Shown piece after piece: positions 49,726 to 63,339 of a stretch of DNA of 64,000 nucleotides. Position 1 is the stretch's first letter; every line of letters starts with the position of its first letter. Location of the stretch: the NCBI GenBank assembly GCA_910591455.2, contig OU342824.1, positions 1,335,001-1,399,000 on the forward strand, in the 5' to 3' direction. Below the pieces are notes generated by a model that saw nothing but the letters and a program-made list of their open reading frames with translations, had not been told where the DNA came from and made no database searches. Made by a program: the position numbers and the translations under genes. The DNA comes from Pholis gunnellus (lineage: Eukaryota; Chordata; Actinopteri; Perciformes; Pholidae).

Positions 49726-50050
49726 TAGAGGTGTAACAATACACGTATTCGTATTAAACCGTTCGGTACGAGGCTTACGAACCGAACAATACGTTTGAAT
49801 AATACTAGTGCATTTGGAAAATGCAGAAGCTTAAATTGTGGGAAATATAATGTTTTCGTTGGACTGCGCTCACGTAACACACAACGGGCTGTGTGACCTT
49901 TTGAACCCGGAACAATAACAAAAAACAGCTGAGGCCCCGCATGTGTGTTCAGGGAGGCTAAGCTACACTAGCTTAGCATGGAAACAGCAGCAGTTAGCTG
50001 TTCTCTACTGATTGAAAAAGAGAATCAAATGTCCGAACCTAACCCCGCGA
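49726..50050 (+). mobile_element. Family T (hAT-like) segment within family A
   Basis: It starts tagaggtgtaacaatacacg and continues acgtattcgtattaaaccg, ctagtgcatttggaaaatgc and ggaaatataatgttttc, matching the reverse of 57731 downwards and the fragment at 15790-16137. The switch from family A occurs after gtttc, the same base as at 16137 downwards. Confidence 0.65.
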
Positions 50051-50230
50051 TGATGGGATGCTTTGTCATTAACGGACAAGTCAGAATCAATGTAATTAAC
50101 ACGACAAGAACAAACTCACAAGAACCAGTCACATGTATTTATATGACAACAAAGCAACAAATCAATCCAGCAACACTGCAGCGCTAGAGCACGAACCATT
50201 CATATTATTCATAAAACAGAATTTGCTGTT

Positions 50231-50791
50231 GTGTATCGCCCACCAGGGCCTCTTGGTGAGTTCTTGGAGGAGCTTGACACATTAGTCTCGCACTTCCATG
50301 ACGATGGCTCCGCACTCATCCTGCTCGGCGACTTCAACATCCAGACTGATAAGCTAGAACCTCTTCTTTCCTTCCTCTCCTCCTTTGACCTTTACCATCC
50401 CCTTCTCCTCCTACCCACAAGGCCGGCAACCAGCTGGATCTTATCTTCACTAGACACTGTTCTACTGCCAACCTGTCCGTCACTCCTCTCCAGCTGTCTG
50501 ACCACTACTTCATGGCCTACTCCCTCTCCCTCTCCTCTCCCTCTTTACGTCCACCACCTATCCACATGGTCTCTACCCGTAGTCATCTTCGATCCCTCTC
50601 CCCGGCTGATCTTTCCTCTTCTGTTACCTCTGCTCTCCCTGACCCTGAATCCTTCTCTCTCCTATCCCCTGATACTGCTAATAATGTCCTCCTTAGCACC
50701 CTTTCCTCTTCGTTGGACAACCTCTGTCCCTTCACCTCCAGGACTGCGCGGCCAACTCCACCTGCCCCATGGCTGTCGGACTCAGTGCTAA
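50231..50791 (+). pseudogene. L2 endonuclease remnant
   Basis: It starts within YRPPGPLGEFLEE and keeps LLGDFNIQTDKLEP. A one-base deletion near 50393 (ccatcccc against ccactcccc in the other copy) shifts the frame, so the later part of the chain is out of frame. The catalytic Glu segment is missing by 5' truncation. Confidence 0.8.
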
Positions 50792-51309
50792 TGATAGACA
50801 GAGTCTAAGAGAGGCTGAGCGTAAATGGAGAAAAGGCAAACTGCCGGAGGACCTTCTCAACTTCCAATCTCTTCTTTCCACTTTCTCTTCCTCTCTATTT
50901 ACTGCCAAAGCTGCTTTCTTCCGCTCTAAAATCCTAACCTCTGCTTCCAATCCTAAAAAACTCTTCGAAACGTTCTCTTCACTCCTCCAACCCCCACCCC
51001 CCACCCCCTCCACCTACTTCCTCCCTCCACCCTGACGATTTCGCCAACTTCTTTGACAAGAAGGTAAACGATATCAGATCCTCCTTCTCTCCACTCCCCT
51101 GTCCACCCTCTCCCTCTCTACCCTGTCCAGCTCTTCCCCCAACGGTCTCCCTCCCCTCTCCATGCCCCAGCTTAGCCTATCTTGCTCCCCTCTCTCCTAA
51201 CGAGGTCCTCAAACTTGTTACATCTAACCGCCCCACCACGTGCTCTCTTGATCTGATCCCATCCCCTCTTCTTCAGTCTATTGTGACTGAACTCCTTCCT
51301 TTCCTCACC

Positions 51310-52193
51310 ATTGTTATGCCGATGACACCCTGCTGGTCTTGTCATTTCCTCCTGGTGACACTCAAGTGGAGGTACGCATAGCTGCGTGCTTGGCTGACAT
51401 CTCGAAGTGGATGACGACACACCACCTCAAGCTCAACCTCGACAAAACCGAGCTACTGTTCCTCCCGGGAAAGGGTTGCCCGCACCGAGACCTGTCCATC
51501 ACCATGAACGATACCGTGGTGACGCCAACTCGGACTGCAAGGAACCTGGGTGTGACCCTGGATGACCAACTGTCGTTCTCAGCAAACATCTCATCGGTTA
51601 CACGCTCCTGTAGATTCCTGCTCTACAACATCAGGAGGATTCGCCCCTTCCTCACTGAGGAAACGGAGCAGGTGCTCATCCAGGCTCTTGTCATCTCCCG
51701 CCTGGACTACTGCAACTCTCTACTTGCCGGAGCCCCGGCGTCGGCCATCAGACCGCTGGAGCTTGTCCAGAAAGCTGCAGCTCGTCTGGTGTTCGATCGC
51801 CCCAAGTTGTCCCACACAACTTCCCTTCTCCGTGCTCTACACTGGCTCCCTGTAAGAGCTCGAATCCAGTTTAAGACTCTGGTGCTAGCCTACAGGGCAG
51901 TGAAAGGAACAGCTCCTTCCTATCTCCAGGCCATGGTCAAGCCCTACACCCCCGCCCGACCACTTCGCTCTGCTGCATCAGGGCGACTGGTTCCCCCGTC
52001 GCTCAGAGGTCCCTGCGGCCGATCGACCCGGTCACGGCTGTTTTCTGTCCTGGCCCCACAGTGGTGGAATGAACTCCCCACTGACGTCAGGACAGCAGAG
52101 TCGCTGCCCATCTTTCAGCGCAGGCTGAAAACTCACCTCTTCAAGAAGAACTACCCTGAGCCTTCCACTCAGCACTTATTGTATTCGTATTAG
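51310..52193 (+). pseudogene. L2 reverse transcriptase C-terminal remnant
   Basis: YADD is preserved at 51315-51326, followed by SFPPGDTQVEVRIAACLADI and the usual L2 C-terminal half to the stop at 52191-52193. The first half of the RT, with the PQG and first Asp motifs, is deleted. The open stretch of about 290 codons is long, so decay since insertion is modest. Confidence 0.85.
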
Positions 52194-53141
52194 CTTGTTG
52201 CACTTATTTTATTCGTATTAGTTCGTTGCACTTATTGTATGTTTGTTTCTGCACTGTACGTTTGCTCTGGTTTATGCTCTCAGATACTTGTTTAGCAAAG
52301 GAGATGCACTTATGACTTCTGGTGACTAGTAGTTCTCTTGAATACCGATGTTGAATACACTTATTGTAAGTCGCTTTGGATAAAAGCGTCTGCTAAATGA
52401 CTGTAATGTAATGTAATGTAAAAACGACAATGATAGACAAATGAACACAGCAGTAACGCTACTGCATATGTAAAAAAACAAAAGCAGTTCACTTACCACA
52501 GCTGCCTTCTGTCTTTGTTAACAAAGTCCGTAACTCCCAAATCCATTTCTCCTCCTCCTTCAGCCATTGAGTGTTAAAAAAAAAGAATCTACACCAAGCA
52601 AAACACTAAAAATGTCATAACTTCATTTACATACATTTCAACCTGAACTCTTACTATATACTAAGATCTGCTAGCTAGCTTTCTGTTTGACAAAAGTCAC
52701 GCTGGCCCACTGACCAATCATGGCGCACGGTTAATGCAGACGTACTTAGGAGGCTACCTGAGTACCACTGGCAAGTCAAAGAATACGCCCAACATGTCAA
52801 ACTAAAGATATGATTGGTTGAAGACTATGACAATCAACAATATCGTCCCCATTCACTTAAACTGCAAAGGCTCTCCAGCGGGCATCGGGCCTCTCTCCTT
52901 ACATAGAGAAATAGGGGCTGAATCTGATTGGATAAAAGCTCTCCTTAAAACAAGCTGTGCTGGAAGCAGAGCAACAGAGGAAGACAGGAGCTGTGCAATG
53001 AGAAAATAAGCTAATGGGGAAAAAAATTATAATACATGTAGTGTATTTGTGAAAAATTATTAAATTATAAAATAGCTATAACTTTGTGATTCTGTTTAGG
53101 CCAACAGAGAAGGCTTAGCTGGCCCTGACGACCCACCACTG

Positions 53142-56100
53142 TTATAAACACACCATACTGTTTATAATGTACAGGACCTTACCCTCTCAAATGTCAGAAC
53201 TTGATAGGTGGAGATTGCTTATTCCCTCATTGTATTTTGCCATGGTCTTGTTGCTGTCAATGCAATGACACTCAATTATCTTAAATACACTTCAAGCTGA
53301 ATTCAGGTAAATGGCAGTGGGATTAAAACAGACTCCCACTGACAACTGTAGGACAACAAATTGTTTATTTTTCATAGTAAATAAAGTAGCGTATTGCATC
53401 TTTGAGGATTTTTTCTGTGGTAATGGTGGATGTATTCTGACTGCACAATTCTGTTAAGTGTAACCTGCAGCACCTGCTCTGATTGACTGGACCCTCACAG
53501 CACCTCCAGTGCATGTCCACCTGGATTCACCCGCATACCTCCGGCATGTGATTATCACCAGGAATGCAGGTTAATGCCGGTGGAAAGTGAGATAAGATCA
53601 CGCACTCCCATTTTCCCCTTTTCTCCCTTCACCCACATCCCCTATGGAGATGTCAGACAATGAGTCCAGGTGTGAAGATTAGATGTAATGATTGAATTAA
53701 TGTGCTTCATGACTGGCCTTTAACAGATTCTGAGACAACGGTACTGGAAGACATATATCAAATAAGACGCATACACACCGCTGTCGGCCATATGCGAACG
53801 CTACATTAAGATATGAGTTCAGACTATAGGGAGTCAAGTGTTGTGATGACAGAGATTAAGGGGTGGAAGTGATGGGAGTGACGGGAAAGCTTCGGGTCAG
53901 GAGTGAGCTGTAATGTAGTCAAAATTGTATCTGAATGAGATATTTTATTTCTAAATGTACAAATTCTGTCTCTCCAGGTCGCACACAGTCAGTCAGCTTG
54001 CTGTTTTTAAGAGAGCCAGAGAGCCTTTAGTGTGCACATTGGTGTCCATTTGGTGTGCATAAATAATGTGTGTACTGCACTTGTAACACGAGTCTGTGTC
54101 TGTGCACTTGACTTCATCAACTATAGACCTTAACATCGTCATACATTCACCAACAGGGGACTCCTCATCCAGCAGGGGTCATTTTTGTAGTAACATTCTG
54201 GCAGACGACCTGAAAGTACATTTTCTATCCTATTTCATTTTTTTTCCAAACGACGAGAAACAAATAACCCTAACTTACACTTGGTTGGAGTAGTGTGATA
54301 TTCCACTGTTGGTAATAAAGGAATGTATTGTGTGTGTATTTGTGAAGGAGGAACACAAGGAAACAAAAGAAGGACTGAGATTAATGTGATGTGCTTGCCA
54401 ATAAATTCACACTCAGACTTGAACAGCACTTTTGTCTATATAGAGAGGCATGCATCTTTGAATGGATGTTTGGATGATGATGCAATAAGCTGTGTTGTGA
54501 TGTATGTGTCTAACATACATTATACTGCACCAGCATTTCTATGAATATATTTATCATAAGATAGACACGGCTGCTCAAGTACAATAAGTGTGTAGGCAGG
54601 TAGATATGTGCTGCTTTGTTGCCTAGAGTGCTTCTGGCTTCCATTGGTGTCTCCTGTGCAGCCCAGACATGGAAAATACAATTACAGATTTACTCAGACA
54701 AGTGTGGAACAGGGCGATTCTACTTACTGCTGTAACTGCATGTGACATCATCGTATGTGCAACAATTGCTAGATGGTCTGGCTGATTGGATCCCCATGCG
54801 AGCAAGATCTGATATCTGCACGTAAAGACACGACTGAATTCATCCTGGCCTGATTGGATGAAAAAATTCTGCATTTAAAGACAAGTGTAACCACAGCCTT
54901 TGATCTGGAAGCATCCAGAAGTCACAACACTGGTCACCAAAACTGCTAACTGCATCCACTTGGAAGAAATTAAATTAATTAGAAAGTCTTTCAACAGGTT
55001 ACTATCTCCCCCCATATAAAAGGACCCGTTAACATGATGACAATTGAGAAAACTCCATTCCATTATGAAGACCAAGAGATTCAGGTCAAGAATTAACGTC
55101 CATGCTCAAACACACGCACACACATTTCATTATTGTATGCACCAGCGTGTCTTTGAGCTGGTGATGGTATCTTACTTTGGAGAGAGAAAGTAAAGGCAAC
55201 ATGACACGTGCAAATAAAAGATCGGCAGGAGACTTTTTTTTATAAGGAAGAACAGCCGGATAATCCAGGCGGTGCTGACAGAAAACCCAAACCATTGTTC
55301 CACTAAGCCATGCGGTATATATGGCAACTCCTTTCGGTCCTACAGTCTTTTCTTTTGTTGAAGCACCCTGCTCTGTTCTTTCCTTGACTGTTTTGTGCCA
55401 TGCACTCTCTCCTGTATGTGTGTGTTGGGGACAGCCCAGGGATGGAAATAGACCTCTGTGGGTGCTACACTCTCCCCCACCCCCTGTCATGCACTCATGC
55501 TCAAGAGCTGTGCGTGTTTGTGTGTGTGTACATGGAAGTGTGTGTACAGAGCAGCCAGCTAGAGCAAGAAAAAGCGAGGACACCTCACTTGCCTATTCTT
55601 ATGGTTATGCAACTATCAGACGTCAGAATATGCTGAGGCATTGTGAGGAAAATATATATCGGATCAGCATCAAAGACTCTCTGTAGAGAGGGAAAATACA
55701 CACACAATACAGCAGCCTTTTCTTTACTGAGGACGAAATGTTATATTTTCTTTTAGACTTTGAAATACTGTCACTTTTTTTTCCGCTTGTACAAAAAATG
55801 ATTAATATTGTTTTATGCAAATGAAGCGCATTTGGATATGAGGGAGATATTGAGCAACACAATTTGAGACCCACACATAAACAGTCATGTGTGCTGAGAT
55901 ACTGATGCTTTGAGTGTTTCAATGTACCATTTTGTGGACACACACATGATTCTCGGGGGAAGTAGAATCTTGTAGAAGCCTGGGTCTGCATTTTTTTTCT
56001 CCTGCTGATGTTATCGATCTGTCTCCATCCTTTCATTCTATATTATTCCTTTAGTTTTTTTGGCATTTGTGAAATTTTTTGGAATGATGGTGAGATGCCC

Positions 56101-56950
56101 TACATCTCCAGCACATTCTAAGTCCCAACTTAGTTGCCCTAAACTATAAACTATGACGCCATACGCTCCCTCAGCCTTGTTCTATCCATTGTGTCTTTTA
56201 TTTAAATAAAGTTTTGTAGTTTTACTAACACAAAACAAAGTAATTGGTTAGGTTTAGGAGAAGATTTTGGTTTGCCGTTTGTTACGTAAGTTGAGTAACA
56301 AAACGATAGATTTTGATGAGATAGGTCACCAGCACCTGATCAGTAATAGACGAGTTGGGAGTCAGAAAGGGTTGATATCGCTTCTCCTCTTAATTTTGTG
56401 AATTGATCAAAATGAAAATTGTGGCTTACTGTTTCAAGCTTTTCTCATGAATCTTCCAGACTATTCATTTTAACCCATGACTCTCAAACATTGTGAACAT
56501 GCTGCAGTCTTGATTGGCAGACTAAAGTTCTTTATTTTTGTCATGAGTGTGGTCGTTTATCCTTAACCCCAGCAACTCCTGGTCGATGACATGTGACCTC
56601 CTAGTAGTTTACTGATGTAATGTTTCCCACAGCTGTAACATGTGACGTCATGATGATGTCATAACTCCAGTCTTCTCCTTGGGGATCCAGTCTGATATAT
56701 GAGTGGAGATCTTGAAGACTGTTGTTAGAGGATCTTGCAGTCCAGTCATGTAAGGGATTCCTACTGGGACACATCAGGTGTTCCCTGTTGAGTTAACAGC
56801 ATCTGTCTTGACCCTGCGTCAGGGCCTGGACCTGCTGCACCTCCCTCTCCATATGTGCTCTGTGTAGGTGGGTCCTAATGGTAATGGTTCAAATAAAGAT
56901 AACGTGGCTTTTCTGTACACTGTCCTTCTGTCAGCCTTAAATAAAAACAG
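53142..56950. other. No recognisable gene
   Basis: Mostly AT-rich sequence. The longest ORF, 165 codons on the minus strand at 55086-55583, overlaps others on the plus strand and shows no motif. Small CA/TG runs lie near 55110 and 55520. Confidence 0.35.
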
Positions 56951-57731
56951 TAGGGGTGTAATGGTTCACAAAAATCTTGGTTTGTTCAATACGATACAGT
57001 GGTGCCATGGTTTGGTACGTTTTCAATACAGCAAAAAAGCAGAAAAGCCAAATCCTCGATGGTGAGACACTCAAGGGGGCGTGTCTGAAGAACATGGCTC
57101 TTCATCTCCATTCAGTAGTGAGGCAATGTGTCATTACAGTCAGGTAGCTTTGTGTAGTCCGTGACGTCCGGCCGTCTGTTGTCAGAGCAACATATGATAT
57201 TTGATTCTCTGTTTGGACTTTTGTTTTCTTTTACAAAGCAGGAATTATGGTCTGGAGAAATGGGCTCGTGAAGGAGTAGTATCACAGGGCTTAATAGCAT
57301 TAAGCATGTTCGTACAACCTGGTTTTCCACTTCAGAGTAGGTTCTCATAGCCGCGGCTATAAATATACCAATCGCCACTTTAACCCTGTTTGAATCAGTA
57401 GGGAATAGCTGCCTAAACGCTGCGTTTTTTCCTGGTACGCTAGTTTAGCATAGCCTCCCAGAACACACGTGCCTCATCAGAGTACAATGTTTTTCTTCCA
57501 TGGTGGGCGTCAGACAGCACGTTGTCTGTTACGTTGGGTGGTTTGCCTTGTTGAGCACAGTGGCTCCACCGAGAGAACATTATATTTCACACAATTTAAG
57601 CTTCTGCATTTTCCAAATGCACTAGTATTATTCAAACGAAGTGTTCGGTTTGTATCGGTTTGTAATGCGCACCGAACCAAAAGCCTCGTAACGAACGGTT
57701 TAATACAAATACGTGTATTGTTACACCCCTA
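56951..57731. mobile_element. Complete non-autonomous hAT-like element, family T
   Basis: Ends are taggggtgtaa on the left and ttacacccct+a on the right, perfect 11-bp inverted repeats. Flanks aaaaacag (56943-56950) and gaaaacag (57732-57739) match at seven of eight positions, as expected for an old hAT target duplication. Of its 781 bp, the right half is shared with 49726-50050 and 15790-16060. No transposase is visible. Confidence 0.82.
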
Positions 57732-60360
57732 GAAAACAGGTATCCACAGTCACGATTACCATCTTCTTCCTGTTCCCCACCGAGCATGTGTGGAGTCAAC
57801 GTGACGCTGCCCCGATTACATCGGAAACGTTAATTAACGTACCTGGAAAAGTTGCACATTTTCCTTACTGAGCGGATCAGCTGAATATTCACTGTTAATG
57901 TGGTGTATTTCATTTGTTTTCTTTTACAATCCCGGCTAAACCAGTGTTGGAACATGTTTTCTTTTTTTTTGACTTGTGTGAAGCTTTTTATCTTTATCTT
58001 AGTGGTAAGGGTCCTGACCAAGTGTGAGTATGTGACCCGTTGGGATGAGAAGGTGTTGTTCTGCAGGGCGTGTTCAGTTTCTTTCAGCCTAACGGGCTGG
58101 CTGAATTAATCAGACAGAAAAGTATTTCTCTCTAATTGAAAACTATGAAGCAACATCATTGTGAGTATGACATTATCTTATTGTTGTAGAATCATTGCTG
58201 ACCTCTTGGACCCGACGACGCCCAAAAGGTCTCCGTTCGGTTCCGAGGCTCGGTTCCGAATGTCGTAGAATGGAGTTTTCATAAATAAATATATAAAATA
58301 AATTATTATTTTTTTATTATTTTTTCGAAAAAAAGTCTCCTTAACTTAATCATGTAAACCATTTTACACACTGCATACACCATTATAAACTATTCTACTA
58401 ACTAACTAAGAAGATCCGCCACAATATCATGCATTTTACGCCACAGCCGGCGAGTCAACTACTCAGAAAACGCTTCAAACATCGGGGCCATTGCATCTCC
58501 CCCAGCATATCACACAGCTAACAGCGATAACATCCGAATTTCTCTCCGTGAAAGCGTTCAATAGTTACAGCCAACAAGCCACAGAAAGCACAACTCCAAC
58601 ACTGCCAAATATTAGAACTGTATCATTCCTCGGTTTTCAGGGCAAAAGCGGAGGAATCCCAAATGAATCCTTATTAGAAATGTGTTCGCCAGCTCACTAT
58701 GCACGTCGGAAAATTAAAATGGCGATTCTCCGTACATCTGAGGCTTGGGGCTTGGGGGCTGATCGCGGCACGGTTTTGGAGTTTTAGTGGCTGAAAATTC
58801 TGTCAATCACTTCTTGGAACATATGGGTGTGTTCCAAATACCCTCCCGGTTGGAACGAGTGGTCACATGACAAGATGCGCCCACCACAGCCTGAGCAAGG
58901 ACTCCATACACACAGACAGAGACGAGGAAAATGCATGGAGGAGAGATATGAGAGGTCAAAATGGCTCAAAATGATGCCAAACAGCTCTGTTATGATAGAT
59001 TGTACATATGAGTGATAAACAAAGTGAAAAATAGTGAAATATTTAGTTATATAGTATATAAAAGTACAATGGAACAGTTACAAATCCTGGTTCGAAAATG
59101 AGAATTTGGCATGTTTCTTTTACATAAACACCTATAACTGGGGTTTGCTTCACTTTATTTACACCAAATCTTTTTGTGAGGCACCTGCACCCTTTGTGCT
59201 ATGAATTAGGAATGTTTTTAGGCTAGCCAGGGCCTCATTTAATAAATTACAGTGCTTTTACTTCGGAGATCCCACCGGTATTTTGCTTTATTTGAGAATT
59301 TACAGCATATGAGCTACTTACATCCCAAGCTTGTCATTCCAAGGGTTCCAAAGCCTTTTACACTCAAACTAATGAAACACTACAGATCAAATTTTACCAA
59401 TCTTACCAATAAAGACTTGACACACTTGGGAAGAATAGAGGGAGAGTGCAGTGGGATCTAAATACAAATGATGGAAAAGAGGTAGAGGATGATCCCCCCG
59501 TTATACAGCAGAGAGCAGATGGAGCAGAGAAGGACAGACACCAGGCAGGGAACGAAGGATCAAAAAGGAGGAGAGGAGGCCGACTGGCAGGCCTGTTATG
59601 AGAGGAGGGGAGGAGGGCTGGAGTGGACGAATGAGAGCGAGTGAGGTAACAAGTAGGACTGGAGGAGAGGGAGAGAACAGCTTGTTTTGTGGTGACAGGT
59701 ACATGGAGGTCAGGCCTTAGCAGGTGTTTAGCCATCATGCTGTTACCGATAGCAAGTAATGAGACACACACACACATACACACACTCACAACCTGCTGAG
59801 GGCTAGACAGACAAATACACACGGACATACACACTCTCTCTACCTCTCTTTCTCTCTCACACACACAGACACACATTGTTTAATTAAATGAAATTAAGGT
59901 GTTTTGCCAACACTGTTCTTCTAATAATTTTGTTAATAAAGCAGATTGAATTGAAAGGACAAAGTAGTAGGGCGATAGATTAAATCTAGTGTGTGTGTGT
60001 GTGTCCTGACTCTGTCTCTCCAGCTTTTTCATTAGGCCTGTGGGAGGATGAGAGTGGAACAGGGTCAGACAAGGTCTTGTCTCTGATTAAACGACAGGGC
60101 GGGGCACATCCTACTAATTACTCTTTGACTCTGTGTGTGTGTGTGTGTTATTCAGCGGCAGGGCCAAGCGTGTTCTAATAATTACAAAGTTACAGCCATA
60201 TTTGTCATCTGATTGGTGATCAGGCCCTGTACCTCTCAGCCTGATCTAAAAAAACATAAGCTTTGTTTTCTTTTTATCCTGTGGTCAAAGGGGATTCTTC
60301 CACAAAATATGCTGAAGGAAACACTCATGATCTGTGGGCTGTGTAGTCTTTGTAAATGTT
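57732..60360. other. Unannotated stretch with small CA/TG tracts
   Basis: CA tracts lie near 59764-59788 and TG tracts near 59990-60003 and 60135-60149. The 157-codon ORF at 59403-59876 (minus) comes from low-complexity sequence. No gene is recognised. Confidence 0.35.
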
Positions 60361-60815
60361 GCCAACTTTAAAGCTGCATATGGTAGCAGCTAATCGGGCA
60401 GCTAGCAGTTAAAACACCGCGGGTCGGGACGTTGTTATCAGCGTATGTGAGCAGTGCAGAGCGGCGGCCGTGAGCTAGCCAGTGGTGCACGCTCACATGC
60501 ACTAAAAGTAAGCTCCGTGGCAGAGAAACTTTCACGATACAACACATTTTGTTCAGAAAGATAATCCTCACAAATGAACACAACTTTCTGAATATTGAAT
60601 GTGACAGCTGAGCGATGTGCGTCAACGCTTTTACTTTTACAGGTCGGCCACTGCAGTGCCACTTTACTGCTACTGTCAGTCCTCGCGGTCTTTCCTCCAC
60701 GCTTCAACAGCAGCTTGTGATGCTCACTGACGGGTCTGTGCAGACTGCGCTGGAGAATCCTGTCTTTCTGTGGAGGTCTGATCATGATGGAAACAAGGCA
60801 GAGTCAGATCTTTAA
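60361..60815. other. Possible old TTAA-ended repeat
   Basis: The segment starts near actttaaagctgcatatgg and ends near cagatctttaaggcc, which could be eroded inverted ends with TTAA. ORFs inside (60368-60785) have no motifs. This is a weak call. Confidence 0.2.
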
Positions 60816-63339
60816 GGCCAAAATCAGGAATGCTCACTCATCACATTTACTTCCATGTTTAATTTGTGCATGCGTATGTATGTCAGAGTACATTCGGGGA
60901 CTTTTCTGAGTGACGTAAAGGTACAAATTTCTTTCAAAAGTAATTTAATTTACCAACACAGACATCTCAGGGCGGCGGATTAGTGAGCAGTGAGCAAAGA
61001 TTATCATTCAATCCTTGTTGAAGCCTCTAACTAGCTAAAATATCCTTTTGTGATACCAGCAAAGACCTTAGGGTGTTGAATGGATTGCGAGCAGTGCTGA
61101 CTCCTTGTGACTTGAAGGTACTGGAGAGGTTCCCGCCTGAGCCTGGAACACAAACACCCCTGATCATTCTAATGTCAGCTGGCTAATTGCTGATTGATGG
61201 TGCTCTGACATGTTAAACATAGTGTTTGTCCAGCATCATCACCCAATTCCAACAAAACAAAATCAATCTATCCATTTATTATGGTCTGTCTTCAGTCCTT
61301 GCTTAGTGCTTGCAAATGTCACTTCCTTCCAGCAGACATGCCTGTAAACACCCCTGACCTGCTCAGTGCTGATCTTTCTGAGAGGACATTGATCCTAATT
61401 GGTGATTGGCATGGGCGGTTAGTTTGTCGTATTGTTTTGACAACGCCATTGCCATTTGGCATTTATTTGCATGCTGTTTGTCTCTCTAAGTGAACTTTAA
61501 GTCGCAGACATAAATCATGTGTTGGTGCTTGTGATAGCTTGTGTCACAGCAGCTCTTAGCGGATGTCACAGCGCATCAGGTTCGCAGTCATTTTATTTGG
61601 CGTCACATAATGTCAGGTTGTCAAGGCATTATTGATATCCTTTGTATCTAACGCAGCAGAAGGGAGAAAAAACTGCTGTCATGTAATAAAAAAACAAGTT
61701 CCATGTCTAACTCACTTTTCAGAAAGGCAGAAAGCACAATATGCAAGTCTGATGCTTTTATTAGTGTTGGACCTAGATGAGCTGGAAAGGATTTAAACAT
61801 TAAAAATGTTGCTGAATTGCATCTAAAAGGCGGATTTTCATGACATGAATCAGAGGATAGATGTACACAGAAAGACACTATATGCTTTTTCACTCAAATA
61901 ACACGGCATCACCTTTCTTTTAAACTTAATCCAGATTCAATCTTTCAAATATCTTAGTGTTGTTTTCTGTAGAACAAAAGCTTTTCACAGCTTCTGCAAA
62001 ATGTTGCACCTAAAATGTTGGTAAATTGTTATTAGCAGGTGTTTGGGCCCAGTAGACTAACAAGTCAGTCTCTAAACCTTTTGCTCAACGAGAGACTGAA
62101 GACACACTCTCTGGTTTTGTTGCTAAGAGAGTTCAAAAAGCCTGCATAAGAAGAAAGTGTATATTGGTGCAGTGACATGCAGAAGTCGTGTGCTTGTTCC
62201 TCTGTCGTGGCAGAAACCCATCTGTATTCTTTATTTTGTGTTGAGTTCAAAATAAATATTAACTTAACACTGGTGCAATGCTGCTGGTATGATGTCCATA
62301 TGCTGTCAAAAGATAATTTTTCTTTTTGCTGTCAACTGCATGTGGCACGTGGAAGAAATAGGCGAGACCTCGTAGAGACGCTGCTCACACAGATAGTTTG
62401 GCCAGCAGAAGAATCTGCCAAAAGACTGCAAGGAAGAAAAAAGTCATTTGTGCACACAGATAAAAAATAAATAATACTAGACTTTGAAAATAAATTGACA
62501 TTAATTAATTAAAAATCTCTCCTTTTGAATTAATAACTAAACTGTTTGAGATTAGTTCAGATTTTTGTGTTGCTTTAATGTAAACTCTTAACTTCAATGT
62601 ACTGTAACAATGCTAACTGTAGTTACAGGTTGCTGTTCTTTGGTCAGTTAACTGAATGCATTCCTGGATATCAATATTTTAGGTCATTACATTGATCTTT
62701 GTCCCCTACATGTTTTTATGCAGCTGTAATGCTTGTTTCAGAAATCCTGACCAACATTGTCTGATATCAGTAAGCTGCACACATTCCACTGCGTAGTTGA
62801 ATCTAGAGCATTCAAAATCCAAGGGCAGGATTAATTCATTTCTCCACTGACACAAGTCCATACAGGTGTGCTCATTATTGTACACGGAAAGTGTACTCGT
62901 CTATCAATCAGCGCAAGCTCAGTTTATCATATTTATACAATACATTACACCCACATATATAGGTTGAAACACATTTTTCTCACATATTAAAGTCGATAAG
63001 AACAAAACCTCACCAGTTATCTGCCATTTAAAGGCTATCTTTAATGCAGTAGGAAAATATGCACTCAGTATTCATATCTGTGAATAAATGTTTTGCAGTT
63101 TGAATCAGGAAAACGGGGCATTTATACATTTTTAAAAAGAAAATTTAGTGACAATTGCAAGTGACTAATAATTGTCTTATGATTTTAGAGACCCCTGAAA
63201 TGTTGCTATTACAAAGGGGTCTCGGGCCCTACAAGACTCCCCCCCATATTTCACACGCTGTTCAAACTGTAAACACTCAACTTGTATTGGGATTATATCT
63301 AGTAATAGCAGTTAAGACGTTATGTATACGCACAACATC
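60816..63339. other. No recognisable feature
   Basis: AT-rich sequence with short ORFs only. Confidence 0.35.

Larger units (their letters stand above)
50223..52420 (+). mobile_element. 5'-truncated, internally deleted L2-type LINE
   Basis: It begins inside the endonuclease (ttgctgttgtgtatcgccca) and ends in the tail tgtaatgtaatgtaatgta. It is collinear with the reverse strand of 45149-47920 except for a missing segment of roughly 0.58 kb at about 51308, which removes the RT fingers and first catalytic motif. Flanks aaaacaga and aaaacgac may be an imperfect target duplication. It interrupts a family A element. The sequence is very similar to the other copy: the last 62 RT residues differ at only three positions. 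Confidence 0.87.
49659..53141 (+). mobile_element. Mosaic hAT-like element (family A) hosting family T sequence and an L2
   Basis: The left part attttatacctgagccttc and the right part from about 52421 to cccaccactg match the element at 28611-30127. The left terminus is eroded. Imperfect 8-mers ttatacga (49651-49658) and ttataaac (53142-53149) may be the target duplication. Inside, 49726 to about 50050 is family T sequence, 50050-50220 returns to family A (gtcattaacggacaa, aacaaagcaacaaatcaatc), and 50223-52420 is an L2. Confidence 0.7.
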
